Source: an uncultured Collinsella sp.
GTDB lineage: Bacteria; Actinomycetota; Coriobacteriia; Coriobacteriales; Coriobacteriaceae
NCBI GenBank assembly: GCA_900540895.1
Contig: UQHV01000002.1
Location: 77,325-141,324 of the forward strand
Direction of reading: 5' to 3'
DNA length: 64,000 bases
The notes below the pieces were generated by a model. The model saw only the letters and a program-made list of their open reading frames with translations. It ran no database searches and was not told where the DNA came from. Below, in pieces: positions 1 to 10,138 of this stretch (the first letter of the stretch is position 1; every line of letters starts with the position of its first letter). Made by a program: the position numbers and the translations under genes.

Positions 1-16
1 CGATTAAGGAGCCCGC

Positions 17-1309
17 GTGCTCGCACCCCATATTTCCGTCGTCAACCTCGGATGCCGTGTCAATCGGGTTGAGTCTGACCGTATCACTGCCGATCTTATG
101 CGCCTGGGCTTTGCTATGGTGGAGCCCCAGGATGCCGATCTGATCGTCATTAACACCTGTGCTGTTACGGGCGAGGCCGAGGCCAAGACCCGTAAGGCCG
201 TTCGCCATGCACTGGCCCATCAAAATGAGCCCTATGTGGTCGTGACCGGATGCGTGGTCAATTTGCATCCCGAGGAGCTGCTGGAGCTTTCGGATCGCGT
301 GATCGCCGAGCCGTCCAAGATCGATGTCGCCGAACGTGTCTGCGAGCTGCTGGGCGTTGAGTCCGATAGCGTCCCCGCCTGCAGCGATGGCGAGGTGGTC
401 GATGCGCTCGGTCGCTCTCGCCTGGGCGTGAAGATTCAGGACGGCTGCAACCATCGCTGCACCTATTGCATTGTGTGGAAGGCACGCGGCCCCGAGCGCT
501 CCGTGCCCGTCGAGTCCGTGCTCGAGCAAGTTCGTGAGGCCCAGGAGGCCGGCGTGCCCGAGGTGGTGCTGACCGGTGTGAACCTGGGTGCCTACGATGG
601 CAAGAGCGCGACCGACGAGCATGTCGAAATCGATGAGCTGCTTGAGGCCATCATGGAGCGCACGTCTATTCCGCATGTGCGCATTTCCTCGGTCGAGCCC
701 ATGGATATCTCTGAGCGCCTGCTTAAGGTGATGGCGCGCTATCCGCAGCGTATCGCCCCGTTTTTGCACCTGCCCGTGCAGTCCGGCTGCACGGCGACCC
801 TGCATCGCATGGGCCGCCCCTATAGCGCCGAGACCTTTGAGGACACGGTGCGTATGATTCGCGCCAACTTGCCCCAGGCGTCTCTTTCGTGCGATGTCAT
901 CGTCGGTTTTCCTGGTGAGACGGACGAGGAGTTCGAGGAGTCGCTGGCGCTGTGCCGTCGTGTGGGTTTCTCGCGTATGCACGTGTTCCGCTATAGCAAG
1001 CGTCCCGGTACCCTTGCTGCCGATATGCCCGACCAGGTGCCGCCCGAGGTTATGGCCGAGCGCAGCCGTCGTATGCGAGCCGCGGCGCAGGAACTCGCCA
1101 TTGCCGACGCTCGTCGTCGCGTGGGCACCGTCGAGCGTGCCGTCCTCGAGTACGGCGACAACCTGACGCTCGGTTCGTTCCATCATGCCCGTCTTGACGA
1201 TACCTGTGGACTTACAGCCCCGTGCCTGCTCGATGTTGCTATCATCGGAGTCGATGATTCCGGCTTGGTCCATGCGCGCAGGGAGGTTCATGGAAGCCTC
1301 GAAGATTAG
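17..1309 (+). CDS. mtaB: tRNA t6A37 methylthiotransferase MtaB
   Basis: Radical-SAM methylthiotransferase that adds a methylthio group to N6-threonylcarbamoyladenosine 37 of ANN-decoding tRNAs. The 430-residue protein has the N-terminal UPF0004 cysteines at C13 (NLGCRVN), C48 (INTCAVT) and C79 (VTGCV), which bind the auxiliary 4Fe-4S cluster. The radical-SAM triad is C144/C148/C151 (CNHRCTYC). The GTG start at 17 is chosen because a TAAGGAG ribosome site lies at 5-11. The gene overlaps the start of phoH by 20 bp, so the two are translationally coupled. The MtaB assignment rather than MiaB or RimO rests on the RVNRVES leader and on true MiaB and RimO genes elsewhere in the window. Confidence 0.93.
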   Translation: MLAPHISVVNLGCRVNRVESDRITADLMRLGFAMVEPQDADLIVINTCAVTGEAEAKTRKAVRHALAHQNEPYVVVTGCVVNLHPEELLELSDRVIAEPSKIDVAERVCELLGVESDSVPACSDGEVVDALGRSRLGVKIQDGCNHRCTYCIVWKARGPERSVPVESVLEQVREAQEAGVPEVVLTGVNLGAYDGKSATDEHVEIDELLEAIMERTSIPHVRISSVEPMDISERLLKVMARYPQRIAPFLHLPVQSGCTATLHRMGRPYSAETFEDTVRMIRANLPQASLSCDVIVGFPGETDEEFEESLALCRRVGFSRMHVFRYSKRPGTLAADMPDQVPPEVMAERSRRMRAAAQELAIADARRRVGTVERAVLEYGDNLTLGSFHHARLDDTCGLTAPCLLDVAIIGVDDSGLVHARREVHGSLED

Positions 1310-2276
1310 ACTTACCGTTCCCGAGGGAATTGATCCCTCGTGCGTTTTGGGCGCCGGCGACGGCGTCCTTCGTGCGCTCGAGAGCTTGGTTCGCGCCCAT
1401 GTGGTCGCCCGTGGCGATAGCATCGCCGTGAGCGGTGACCCGGATGAGGTCGAACTCGTGGCGCGTTTTTTCGAACATGCTTTTCGCGAGGCGGCCGCCG
1501 GGCGCACGCTGTCTGCCGACGATGTCTCTCGCTGCCTGGCCGTCTTGCGCGACGGTGAGCACGAGGCTACGTCGCTTCGCGATGACGTGCTGCTTTCGTA
1601 TCGCGGCCGCGTCATTCGTCCCAAGACGCTCGGGCAAAAGCGCTACGTGGATGCCATTCGCTCGCATACCATCACCTTTGGCTTGGGTCCAGCCGGTACC
1701 GGTAAGACCTATCTGGCCATGGCGCTCGCCGTTGCCGCGCTCAAGCGTCACGAGGTGGGCCGTTTGATCTTGACGCGTCCGGTTGTCGAGGCGGGGGAGA
1801 ATCTGGGCTTTTTGCCCGGTACCCTTGAGGAAAAGATCGACCCCTACATGCGTCCGCTCTACGACGCCCTTTTTGACATGATGGATCGCGAGCGCACCGA
1901 TGAGCTTATGGAGCGTGGCGTGATCGAGATCGCCCCGCTTGCCTACATGCGCGGCCGCACGCTGAGTGATGCCTTCGTGGTGCTCGACGAGGCGCAAAAT
2001 ACCACGCCCGAGCAGATGAAGATGTTCCTGACACGCCTTGGGTTCAACTCCAAGTTCGTGATTACCGGCGACCTGAGCCAGCGCGACCTGGTGGGTCGTC
2101 GTGGCGGTCTTGCTGACGTTGAGCAGATTTTGGGCCGTGTCGACGATGTCGCATTTTCTCACCTCGAGCGTGCCGACGTGGTGCGCCATGCCCTGGTGGG
2201 TCGTATCGTCGAGGCATATGAAGCTTATGATGACGTGCGCGAGCAGCGCCCGCGCGACCGAAAGGAGTCCCGTTGA
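1290..2276 (+). CDS. phoH: PhoH family ATPase
   Basis: Cytoplasmic PhoH/YbeZ P-loop ATPase of 328 residues, usually encoded beside ybeY and linked to ribosome and RNA quality control. Walker A is GPAGTGKT at residues 133-140 and Walker B is VVLDEAQN. An in-frame upstream start at 1185 exists, but ATG 1290 has a GGGAGG site at 1281-1286 and gives the usual family N-terminus, so I use it. It overlaps the end of mtaB, and its stop overlaps the TTG start of ybeY. This supports one mtaB-phoH-ybeY-dgkA-era-recO transcription unit. Confidence 0.95.
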   Translation: MEASKIRLTVPEGIDPSCVLGAGDGVLRALESLVRAHVVARGDSIAVSGDPDEVELVARFFEHAFREAAAGRTLSADDVSRCLAVLRDGEHEATSLRDDVLLSYRGRVIRPKTLGQKRYVDAIRSHTITFGLGPAGTGKTYLAMALAVAALKRHEVGRLILTRPVVEAGENLGFLPGTLEEKIDPYMRPLYDALFDMMDRERTDELMERGVIEIAPLAYMRGRTLSDAFVVLDEAQNTTPEQMKMFLTRLGFNSKFVITGDLSQRDLVGRRGGLADVEQILGRVDDVAFSHLERADVVRHALVGRIVEAYEAYDDVREQRPRDRKESR

Positions 2277-2782
2277 GTGTATTGATCAGCAACGATGCCG
2301 AGCTCGATACGCTGCTCGACGCGCAGGAGGTGGAGCACATCTGCGAGGTTGTGCTTGCCGCCGAGGGCGTTGAACGTGGAGTCGAGATTTCCCTTTCGTA
2401 TGTCGACGAGGACGAGATGCACGAGCTCAACCACGAGTGGCGCGGTATCGACCGCACCACCGATGTGCTCTCGTTTGAGTGCGATTCGGCCTTTGACGAT
2501 GACATTCCCGCCGATGAGACGCTCGAGCTCGGCGATATTATCTTGGCCCCGCAGGTTATTGCCCGTCAGGCCCCCGGTTTTGGCAATAGCCCCGCTGACG
2601 AGTGCCGTCTGATGCTCGTACACGGAATGCTGCACCTGCTGGGCTATGACCACATCGAGGACGACGAGGCCGAGGTCATGGAGGCCCGCGAGGACGCCAT
2701 CCTGCGCGATCTGGCGCTCGAGCGCGGCGAGGACCCTAAGCTAGTCCACGTCGGCCCCATCACCAACCACGCCCACGACTAG
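2273..2782 (+). CDS. ybeY: Endoribonuclease YbeY
   Basis: Single-strand-specific metallo-endoribonuclease involved in 16S rRNA 3' maturation and 70S quality control. The 169-residue protein carries the zinc motif H-x3-H-x5-H as HGMLHLLGYDH (H117, H121, H127), which defines the UPF0054 family. Translation starts at TTG 2273, because AAAGGAG lies at 2261-2267 and the start overlaps the phoH stop codon. The phoH-ybeY-dgkA-era order is the conserved arrangement seen in many bacteria, which supports the call. Confidence 0.95.
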   Translation: MSVLISNDAELDTLLDAQEVEHICEVVLAAEGVERGVEISLSYVDEDEMHELNHEWRGIDRTTDVLSFECDSAFDDDIPADETLELGDIILAPQVIARQAPGFGNSPADECRLMLVHGMLHLLGYDHIEDDEAEVMEAREDAILRDLALERGEDPKLVHVGPITNHAHD

Positions 2783-2791
2783 GAGCCGTCT

Positions 2792-3169
2792 ATGATTCCC
2801 GGATCGAACAAGGACCATCCGTCCTTTTTAAAGTCGTTTTCCTACGCCATGGAGGGCTTCGTCACCGCCGTCAAGACCGAGCGCAACATTAAGATCATGC
2901 TCGTTGCGGGCGTGTGCACCGTCATTGCCGGCTGCGTCGTGGGGCTCGACATTGCCGAGTGGGCCACGATTATCATCTGTTGCGGCCTGGTGATTCACGG
3001 CGAGCTGTGCAACACCGCTATGGAGGCCATCGTCGACCTGGCGACCCAGGAGCTCCATCCGCTGGCCAAGCGTGCGAAGGACATCGCCGCCGCTTCCGTA
3101 TACATACTTTCCATCACCGCCGCGATTGTGGGCGTGCTGGTATTTGCCCACGCGCTCGGCTTTATTTAG
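2792..3169 (+). CDS. dgkA: Diacylglycerol/undecaprenol kinase
   Basis: Small integral membrane lipid kinase (125 residues, about three transmembrane helices) of the DgkA family. Gram-positive members phosphorylate undecaprenol for cell-wall carrier recycling. The family signature E-x-CNTAMEAIVDL is present around residues 71-83, after two hydrophobic segments (roughly 33-52 and 53-70). A third helix occupies the C-terminus. It sits between ybeY and era, the usual location. Substrate preference, undecaprenol versus diacylglycerol, cannot be read from sequence. Confidence 0.9.
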   Translation: MIPGSNKDHPSFLKSFSYAMEGFVTAVKTERNIKIMLVAGVCTVIAGCVVGLDIAEWATIIICCGLVIHGELCNTAMEAIVDLATQELHPLAKRAKDIAAASVYILSITAAIVGVLVFAHALGFI

Positions 3170-3181
3170 AAGGGGATTCCC

Positions 3182-4249
3182 ATGTCCGACAATATGCAGC
3201 CTACCGATGAAGTTTTGGATGACGAGGTCCTTGACGCGGTGGATACCGAGGAGCTCGAGGATGTCGAGGAGTTCGACCCGTTTGAGGGCATGAGCGACGA
3301 GGAACTCGACTCCCTGTGCGACGAGGACGACGGTCCTATGGGCTTTGGTGACGTGGAACCCGGTTTCCGCAGCGGCTTCGTGGCCCTGGTCGGTCGTCCC
3401 AACGCCGGCAAGTCCACGCTGCTTAATGCCTGCTATGGCAAAAAGGTCGCCATCACCTCGCCGGTGGCACAGACGACCCGCCGCCGCATGCGCGCCGTCG
3501 TCAACCGTCCCGGCTACCAGCTGGTCTTTGTCGATACCCCGGGTATTCATAAGCCCAAGGACGGCCTGGGGTCCGAGCTCAACAAGAGCGCACTGTTCGA
3601 GTTGAACGATGTCGACGTCGTCGCGTTTTTGATTGATGCCACCAAGCCGATCGGCAGGGGAGACGCCTGGGTTGCCGAGCGCGTCAGATGCGCTCGTTGC
3701 AAGAAGGTCCTGGTGCTCACCAAGGCCGATGAGGCCGACCCCGCACAGGTCATGGAGCAGCTTAAGGCTGCCCACGAGCTTATGGAATATGACGACGAGA
3801 TTGTGACGTCGTCGGTTAAGAACTTCAACGTCGATGCCTTTATCGAGACCGTTGCGCACTTTTTGCCCGAGGGTCCGCGTTGGTTCCCCGAGGACATGGG
3901 TACCGACGCTTCCGATGAGACGCTCGTTGCCGAGTTTGTGCGCGAGAAGGTCTTGCGCCGCACCCGTGATGAGATCCCGCACTCCGTTGGCGTGATCTGC
4001 GATGCGCTCGAGCAGACCAAGAAGGTGCTGCGCGTGCACGCCACCATTTACGTCGAGCGCGAGGGCCAAAAGGGCATCATCATCGGCAAGGGCGGCGAGA
4101 TGATCAAGCATATCGGTATCGACGCCCGTCGCGATCTTGAGCGCATTTTTGGCACGCAGGTCTTTTTGGAGTTGGACGTGAAGGTCAAGGCCGGCTGGCG
4201 TGACGACGAGGCCCAGATTCGCCGCTTTGGCTATAACGCCGAGGACTAA
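3182..4249 (+). CDS. era: GTPase Era with acidic N-terminal extension
   Basis: Ras-like GTPase with a C-terminal KH domain that binds the 3' end of 16S rRNA during 30S assembly. G1 is GRPNAGKS at 71-78, G3 is VDTPG, G4 is TKAD, and the KH motif GKGGEMIKHIG lies near residue 302. At 355 residues it is longer than the usual ~300 because about 60 strongly acidic residues, rich in Asp and Glu, precede the G domain. ATG 3182 has a plausible AGGGGA site and no good start lies closer to the G domain, so the extension appears real. Its function is unknown. Confidence 0.95.
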   Translation: MSDNMQPTDEVLDDEVLDAVDTEELEDVEEFDPFEGMSDEELDSLCDEDDGPMGFGDVEPGFRSGFVALVGRPNAGKSTLLNACYGKKVAITSPVAQTTRRRMRAVVNRPGYQLVFVDTPGIHKPKDGLGSELNKSALFELNDVDVVAFLIDATKPIGRGDAWVAERVRCARCKKVLVLTKADEADPAQVMEQLKAAHELMEYDDEIVTSSVKNFNVDAFIETVAHFLPEGPRWFPEDMGTDASDETLVAEFVREKVLRRTRDEIPHSVGVICDALEQTKKVLRVHATIYVEREGQKGIIIGKGGEMIKHIGIDARRDLERIFGTQVFLELDVKVKAGWRDDEAQIRRFGYNAED

Positions 4250-4264
4250 GGACGCGCGGCGCGC

Positions 4265-5014
4265 ATGGCAGGCTCCCGGACATATCGCACGAAAGTGCTC
4301 GTGCTCGATAAGACTAAGCTCAAAGAGACCGACCTGATCTTGACGATGCTTGACGAGCGGGGGCGGCAGGTTCGTGCCGTGGCAAAGGGCGCCCGCAAAC
4401 CCGGCGGACGCCTGGCTGCGCGCTGCGAGCTGTTCTGTACGGTAGATATGCTGCTCGCACATGGACGGTCACTCGACGTGGTTTCCCAGGCCGAGCTTAT
4501 GGAGGCGCCGCTCGGCGTTGCGCCCGATTACGAGACGACCTGCGCCGCAAGCGCGATCGCCGAGGTCGCGCGCGTGTGCTCGTTCGAGGACGCCGAGGAC
4601 CCGTTTACCTTTGCCATCACGCAGCGAGCGCTTGCCCTGGTGGGCAGCGGGCTCGACACGGCGCATATGGATCTACTTGTGGCGGCATATGTCTTTAAGC
4701 TGCTGTCGCACGTTGGCTATCGACCCGATTTTTCGGCCTGCGTGCTATGCGGAGACCCCATGCTGTCGTATTTTTCGCCCCAGGCGGGCGGCCTCATGTG
4801 CGGCTCATGCGCGTCGAGCGTTCCGGGCGCCGAGTTGGTCTCAACCGGCGAGGTCGCATGGCTTCGCGCCCTCATGTCCATGACGTTCGATTCCCTTATG
4901 GACGAGCGGATCGATCCGCATACGGCTGCGTTTTTGCTGGGGCTTTCGCATGTTTGGGCCGCCACGCACACCGATCAGCGGCTCCGTGCGATGGAATTCA
5001 TGTTGGGTCGGTGA
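4265..5014 (+). CDS. recO: DNA repair protein RecO
   Basis: RecFOR-pathway mediator that helps load RecA on SSB-coated gaps. The 249-residue protein has the N-terminal OB fold (RTKVLVLDKTKLKETDLI, typical RecO start). A C-terminal zinc-finger region has two Cys-x2-Cys pairs (CVLCGD and CGSC) near residues 160-180. It follows era by 15 bp, the common era-recO pairing. The ATG start is preceded by only a weak ribosome site, so coupling to era is likely. Confidence 0.93.
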   Translation: MAGSRTYRTKVLVLDKTKLKETDLILTMLDERGRQVRAVAKGARKPGGRLAARCELFCTVDMLLAHGRSLDVVSQAELMEAPLGVAPDYETTCAASAIAEVARVCSFEDAEDPFTFAITQRALALVGSGLDTAHMDLLVAAYVFKLLSHVGYRPDFSACVLCGDPMLSYFSPQAGGLMCGSCASSVPGAELVSTGEVAWLRALMSMTFDSLMDERIDPHTAAFLLGLSHVWAATHTDQRLRAMEFMLGR

Positions 5015-5152
5015 TGATGCGCAGGCGCGCGTCGCTTGTGGTAACATACCGACCTGTTGGTACCTCGACCTTGGATGTTCGCTCCACCGGCGGCTTCTCA
5101 GTCCGAGGCGAATAGAGTCGCCCACGGGCGACGCGAAACGAAAGGTGAAACA

Positions 5153-5431
5153 ATGACTGTTTCCAAAGAGCGCAAGGCGGAGCTGACCGCCCAGTTCGGT
5201 AACTCCCCGGTCGATACCGGTAACCCCAAGGTTCAGGTCGCCATCCTGTCCGAGCGCATCAAGGAGCTGACCGAGCACATGAAGTCCCACCAGAAGGACT
5301 TCCACACCCGTCGTGGCCTGCTCATGCTCGTTGGCCGTCGTCGTCGTCTTCTCTCCTACATCAAGAAGAACGACATCGTCGAGTACCGTGAGCTCATCAA
5401 GGCTCTGGGCATCCGCGACAACATCCAGTAA
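5153..5431 (+). CDS. rpsO: 30S ribosomal protein S15
   Basis: Primary 16S rRNA-binding protein of the small-subunit platform, 92 residues against about 89 in most bacteria. The S15 core is clear: DTGNPKVQVAIL, HQKDFHTRRGLLMLVGRR and SYIKKNDIVEYRELI. The ATG at 5153 (MTVSKERK) has GAAAGGTG upstream. An in-frame extension back to 5057 would add residues never found in S15, so it is rejected. The order rpsO-pnp is conserved across bacteria. Confidence 0.97.
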   Translation: MTVSKERKAELTAQFGNSPVDTGNPKVQVAILSERIKELTEHMKSHQKDFHTRRGLLMLVGRRRRLLSYIKKNDIVEYRELIKALGIRDNIQ

Positions 5432-5448
5432 CGGATTTGTACATGCTA

Positions 5449-5479
5449 AGAGCGTCCTGCGCAGCGGGGCGCTCTTTTT
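5449..5479 (+). terminator. Terminator between rpsO and pnp
   Basis: A 9-bp stem (AGAGCGTCC against GGGCGCTCT, one G-T pair) is followed by five T residues. It lies 18 bp after the rpsO stop. Because pnp follows in the same direction, this may be a partial terminator or processing site rather than a hard stop. Confidence 0.75.
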
Positions 5480-5582
5480 GTGTAAGGGCGTGAACAATCA
5501 CGCTCTGAAGCGTGGCGGGGGCAGGGGGCCCGCGTCACATGAGAAGCCCGCAGGCAAGGGGCCTGTGGGGTAAAGGAGAACA

Positions 5583-7829
<2,247 letters not shown>

Positions 7830-7852
7830 CAGCCGTACATAAGCAGCTCAAC

Positions 7853-7882
7853 AAGGGCGACTCCTAAGGGGGTCGCCCTTTT
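7853..7882 (+). terminator. Terminator after pnp
   Basis: The inverted repeat AAGGGCGAC / GTCGCCCTT runs into TTTT about 24 bp after the pnp stop. It is a typical intrinsic terminator. Confidence 0.85.
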
Positions 7883-7907
7883 GCTATTCTCGGCGGGGCC
7901 GCAGGTA

Positions 7908-7990
7908 AAGTTTCCTGCTCTACAGTCCTGCTCGCACGGAGAGCATATTAAGTGCTTTCCTTTGCGTGCGGAACTCGCGATAAACTTCAT
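7908..7990 (-). repeat. Structured repeat unit, copy A
   Basis: Reverse-complement homologue of 8169-8252. The two ends, of about 26 and 24 bp, are almost identical to the other copy and the centre has diverged. Read on the + strand the centre pairs as GGAGAGCAT with GTGCTTTCC using two G-U pairs. The hairpin is therefore kept although the primary sequence changed. Flanks resemble the 32-bp terminal repeat of the other copy only weakly. Confidence 0.75.
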
Positions 7991-8145
7991 ATGCGTCCCT
8001 CCCGGGCGCAAGCAAAAGGGCTGGTTAATGCCGCTCGCTATTTAGTTAGACAGTCTATTCAGTAGTCAGATTACAGATCTGTAGATAGCCGCAGCAGCAT
8101 CTTCCCAGATAAAACCGACCAAAATAAACCTGTCTCTATTTGGCA

Positions 8146-8278
8146 GGTTTCCCGTGGGGCGGGCACTGATGAAGTTTATCGCGAGTTCCGCACGAACAGG
8201 AGGCCACTTAATGTGGCCTCCGTCGTGAGCAGGACTGTAGAGCAGGAAACTTCATCAGTGCCCGCCCCACGGGAAACC
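8146..8278. repeat. 133-bp element with perfect 32-bp terminal inverted repeats
   Basis: The arms 8146-8177 and 8247-8278 are exact reverse complements starting GGTTTCCCGTGGGGCGG. They enclose repeat copy B. The size and architecture suggest a MITE-like or REP-like non-coding element. No clear target-site duplication is seen next to the arms. Confidence 0.8.
8169..8252 (+). repeat. Structured repeat unit, copy B
   Basis: Inverted relative to copy A. It contains a perfect 9-bp hairpin, GGAGGCCAC and GTGGCCTCC around TTAAT, with flanking pairs CACGA / TCGTG. It lies inside the larger 8146-8278 inverted repeat. Confidence 0.8.
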
Positions 8279-8466
8279 GGCGGGATGGACCAGTTCAGAT
8301 GGGGCTTTGATGCATGGGTGGTCTGTTGGTGGGCAAATGGGTATCATACTGAGGTTACTGCGTCGACTCTATGATGCATGTTTGTACGTTCCCGGCGGTC
8401 GGTTTGCCAGAAGCGCCCCGCCGGTTGTTCCAGACCCGTTTCGAAGAAAGGAAACCACACTAACCT

Positions 8467-10137
8467 ATGGCAGCTAAAAAATCATCTCCCTTGAAGATCA
8501 TTCCGCTCGGTGGCCTTGACGGCATCGGCAAGAACATGACGGTCTTCGAGTGCGGCGACGACATGGTGCTCGTCGACGCCGGTCTCATGTTCCCGGATGA
8601 CTCCCAGCCTGGTATCGATCTGGTACTCCCGGATTACACCTATGTTCTGGAGAACGAGGAAAAGCTCCGCGGCATCGTCGTCACTCACGGCCACGAGGAC
8701 CACACCGGTTCGCTACCGTATCTGCTGCAGGACCTCAACAACAAGGTGCCCATCTTCTCGAGCAAGCTGACGCTTGGCTTTATCGAGGGTAAGCTCTCCG
8801 AGTTTCGTATTCGTGCACCCAAGTTCCGTGAGGTCAAGGGCGGTAGCCACGTCAATCTGGGTGGCATTTCGCTCGACTTCTTCTCGATGACGCACTCAAT
8901 CCCGGGCGCTCTGGGCGTGTTCATCCGCACCAACCAGGGCACCGTTATGCACACCGGCGACTTTAAGCTCGACCAGACGCCCATCGACGGTGTCACGCCC
9001 GACTATGCCGCTATCAGCCGCTTTGCCAAGCAGGGCATCGACCTGCTGCTGTCCGACTCCACCAACGCCACGGTCCCCGGTTTTACCAAGTCCGAGGCCG
9101 AGGTTGGCCCCAATCTGCTGCATGCCATCAAGAATGCTCCGGGCCGCGTGTTCGTCGCGTCGTTCTCGAGCCACATCCATCGTCTGCAGCAGATCTGCGA
9201 CGCCGCCCGCAAGTGTGGCCGCAAGGTCGTCGTGACCGGTCGTTCCATGCTCACCAACACCCGCGTGGCGCGCGAGCTCGGTTACCTCAACATCGATGAC
9301 GCCGATATCATCGATGCCTTCGATATCGACAACCTGCCTGACGACAAGATCGTCGTCATGTGCACCGGTTCGCAGGGCGAGCCCCTGTCGGCCCTTTCGC
9401 GCATGGCCAACGGCGAACACAAGACGCTCTCCATCCACGAGGGCGATACCGTCATCCTCTCGGCAACGCCGGTCCCCGGTAACGAGAAGGCCGTCCAGCA
9501 GGTCGTCAACAGCCTGGCCAAGCTCGGTTGCGACGTGTGGGATAAGAACCGCGCTCTTGTCCACGTCTCGGGCCACGGTAGCCAGGAGGAGCTCAAGCTC
9601 CTGATGGCCATGGCCAAGCCCACGTACTTTATGCCGGTTCACGGTGAAGCCGTGCATCTGCGCGCCCATGCCCAGCTGGCTCGCAAGATGGGCATCAAGG
9701 ACGATCATATCTTTATCCTCGATAACGGCGACACGCTCGAGATGCGCGGCGGTATCGTCAAACGCGGTACGCCCGTCGAGTCCGGCGTCGTCTACGTCGA
9801 CGGCCTGCGTATCGGCGATACCGACCCCATCGTCCTGCGCGATCGTCAGAAGCTCGCCAACGACGGTATGGTTACCGCTGTTGCCATCGTCTCGCTTAAG
9901 CATAAGAAAATCGAGGCCATCGAGTTCTCGGGCCGCGGTGTCTCGTTTGCCATCGACGACCAGTTCTCCGAGGATGCCTCCGCGTCCATCATGAAGACGA
10001 TCGAGAAGGGCAAGTTCAGCTTTACGAGCAGCGGTTCCGATGCTATTCGTAAGGCCGTGCGTGATTCGCTTTCTAACTTTATCTGGAGCCGTACGCGCAC
10101 CCGTCCGATGATCATCCCGGTCGTCATGGAGGTTTAG
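8467..10137 (+). CDS. rnj: Ribonuclease J
   Basis: Metallo-beta-lactamase/beta-CASP ribonuclease with 5'-3' exo- and endonuclease activity in mRNA decay and rRNA maturation, 556 residues. The zinc motif HGHEDH lies at 74-79, followed by the beta-CASP region and the second metal histidines (SGHGSQEELK, PVHGEAVHLRAH). A C-terminal RNase J domain follows. The ATG at 8467 follows GAAAGGAAACC. ftsK starts 1 bp after the stop, so the two are co-transcribed. Confidence 0.95.
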   Translation: MAAKKSSPLKIIPLGGLDGIGKNMTVFECGDDMVLVDAGLMFPDDSQPGIDLVLPDYTYVLENEEKLRGIVVTHGHEDHTGSLPYLLQDLNNKVPIFSSKLTLGFIEGKLSEFRIRAPKFREVKGGSHVNLGGISLDFFSMTHSIPGALGVFIRTNQGTVMHTGDFKLDQTPIDGVTPDYAAISRFAKQGIDLLLSDSTNATVPGFTKSEAEVGPNLLHAIKNAPGRVFVASFSSHIHRLQQICDAARKCGRKVVVTGRSMLTNTRVARELGYLNIDDADIIDAFDIDNLPDDKIVVMCTGSQGEPLSALSRMANGEHKTLSIHEGDTVILSATPVPGNEKAVQQVVNSLAKLGCDVWDKNRALVHVSGHGSQEELKLLMAMAKPTYFMPVHGEAVHLRAHAQLARKMGIKDDHIFILDNGDTLEMRGGIVKRGTPVESGVVYVDGLRIGDTDPIVLRDRQKLANDGMVTAVAIVSLKHKKIEAIEFSGRGVSFAIDDQFSEDASASIMKTIEKGKFSFTSSGSDAIRKAVRDSLSNFIWSRTRTRPMIIPVVMEV

Positions 10138-10138
10138 T

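Larger units (their letters stand above)
7883..8466. other. 584-bp intergenic region rich in inverted repeats
   Basis: No open frame here looks coding. The stretch holds two inverted copies of an ~83-bp structured repeat (7908-7990 and 8169-8252) and a perfect 32-bp inverted repeat enclosing the second copy (8146-8177 and 8247-8278). It also has a small hairpin AAACCTG / CAGGTTT at 8126-8150. The part from about 8280 to 8466 is the leader and presumed promoter of rnj. I could not identify a convincing -35/-10 pair. Confidence 0.7.

Noticed and set aside
5015..5152. Small gene between recO and rpsO
   Set aside because: Frames here only extend rpsO or overlap recO with no ribosome site. The region is more likely the rpsO promoter and leader.
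8281..8466. Riboswitch in front of rnj
   Set aside because: No known aptamer pattern is recognisable, and there is no terminator or sequestering hairpin next to the start codon.
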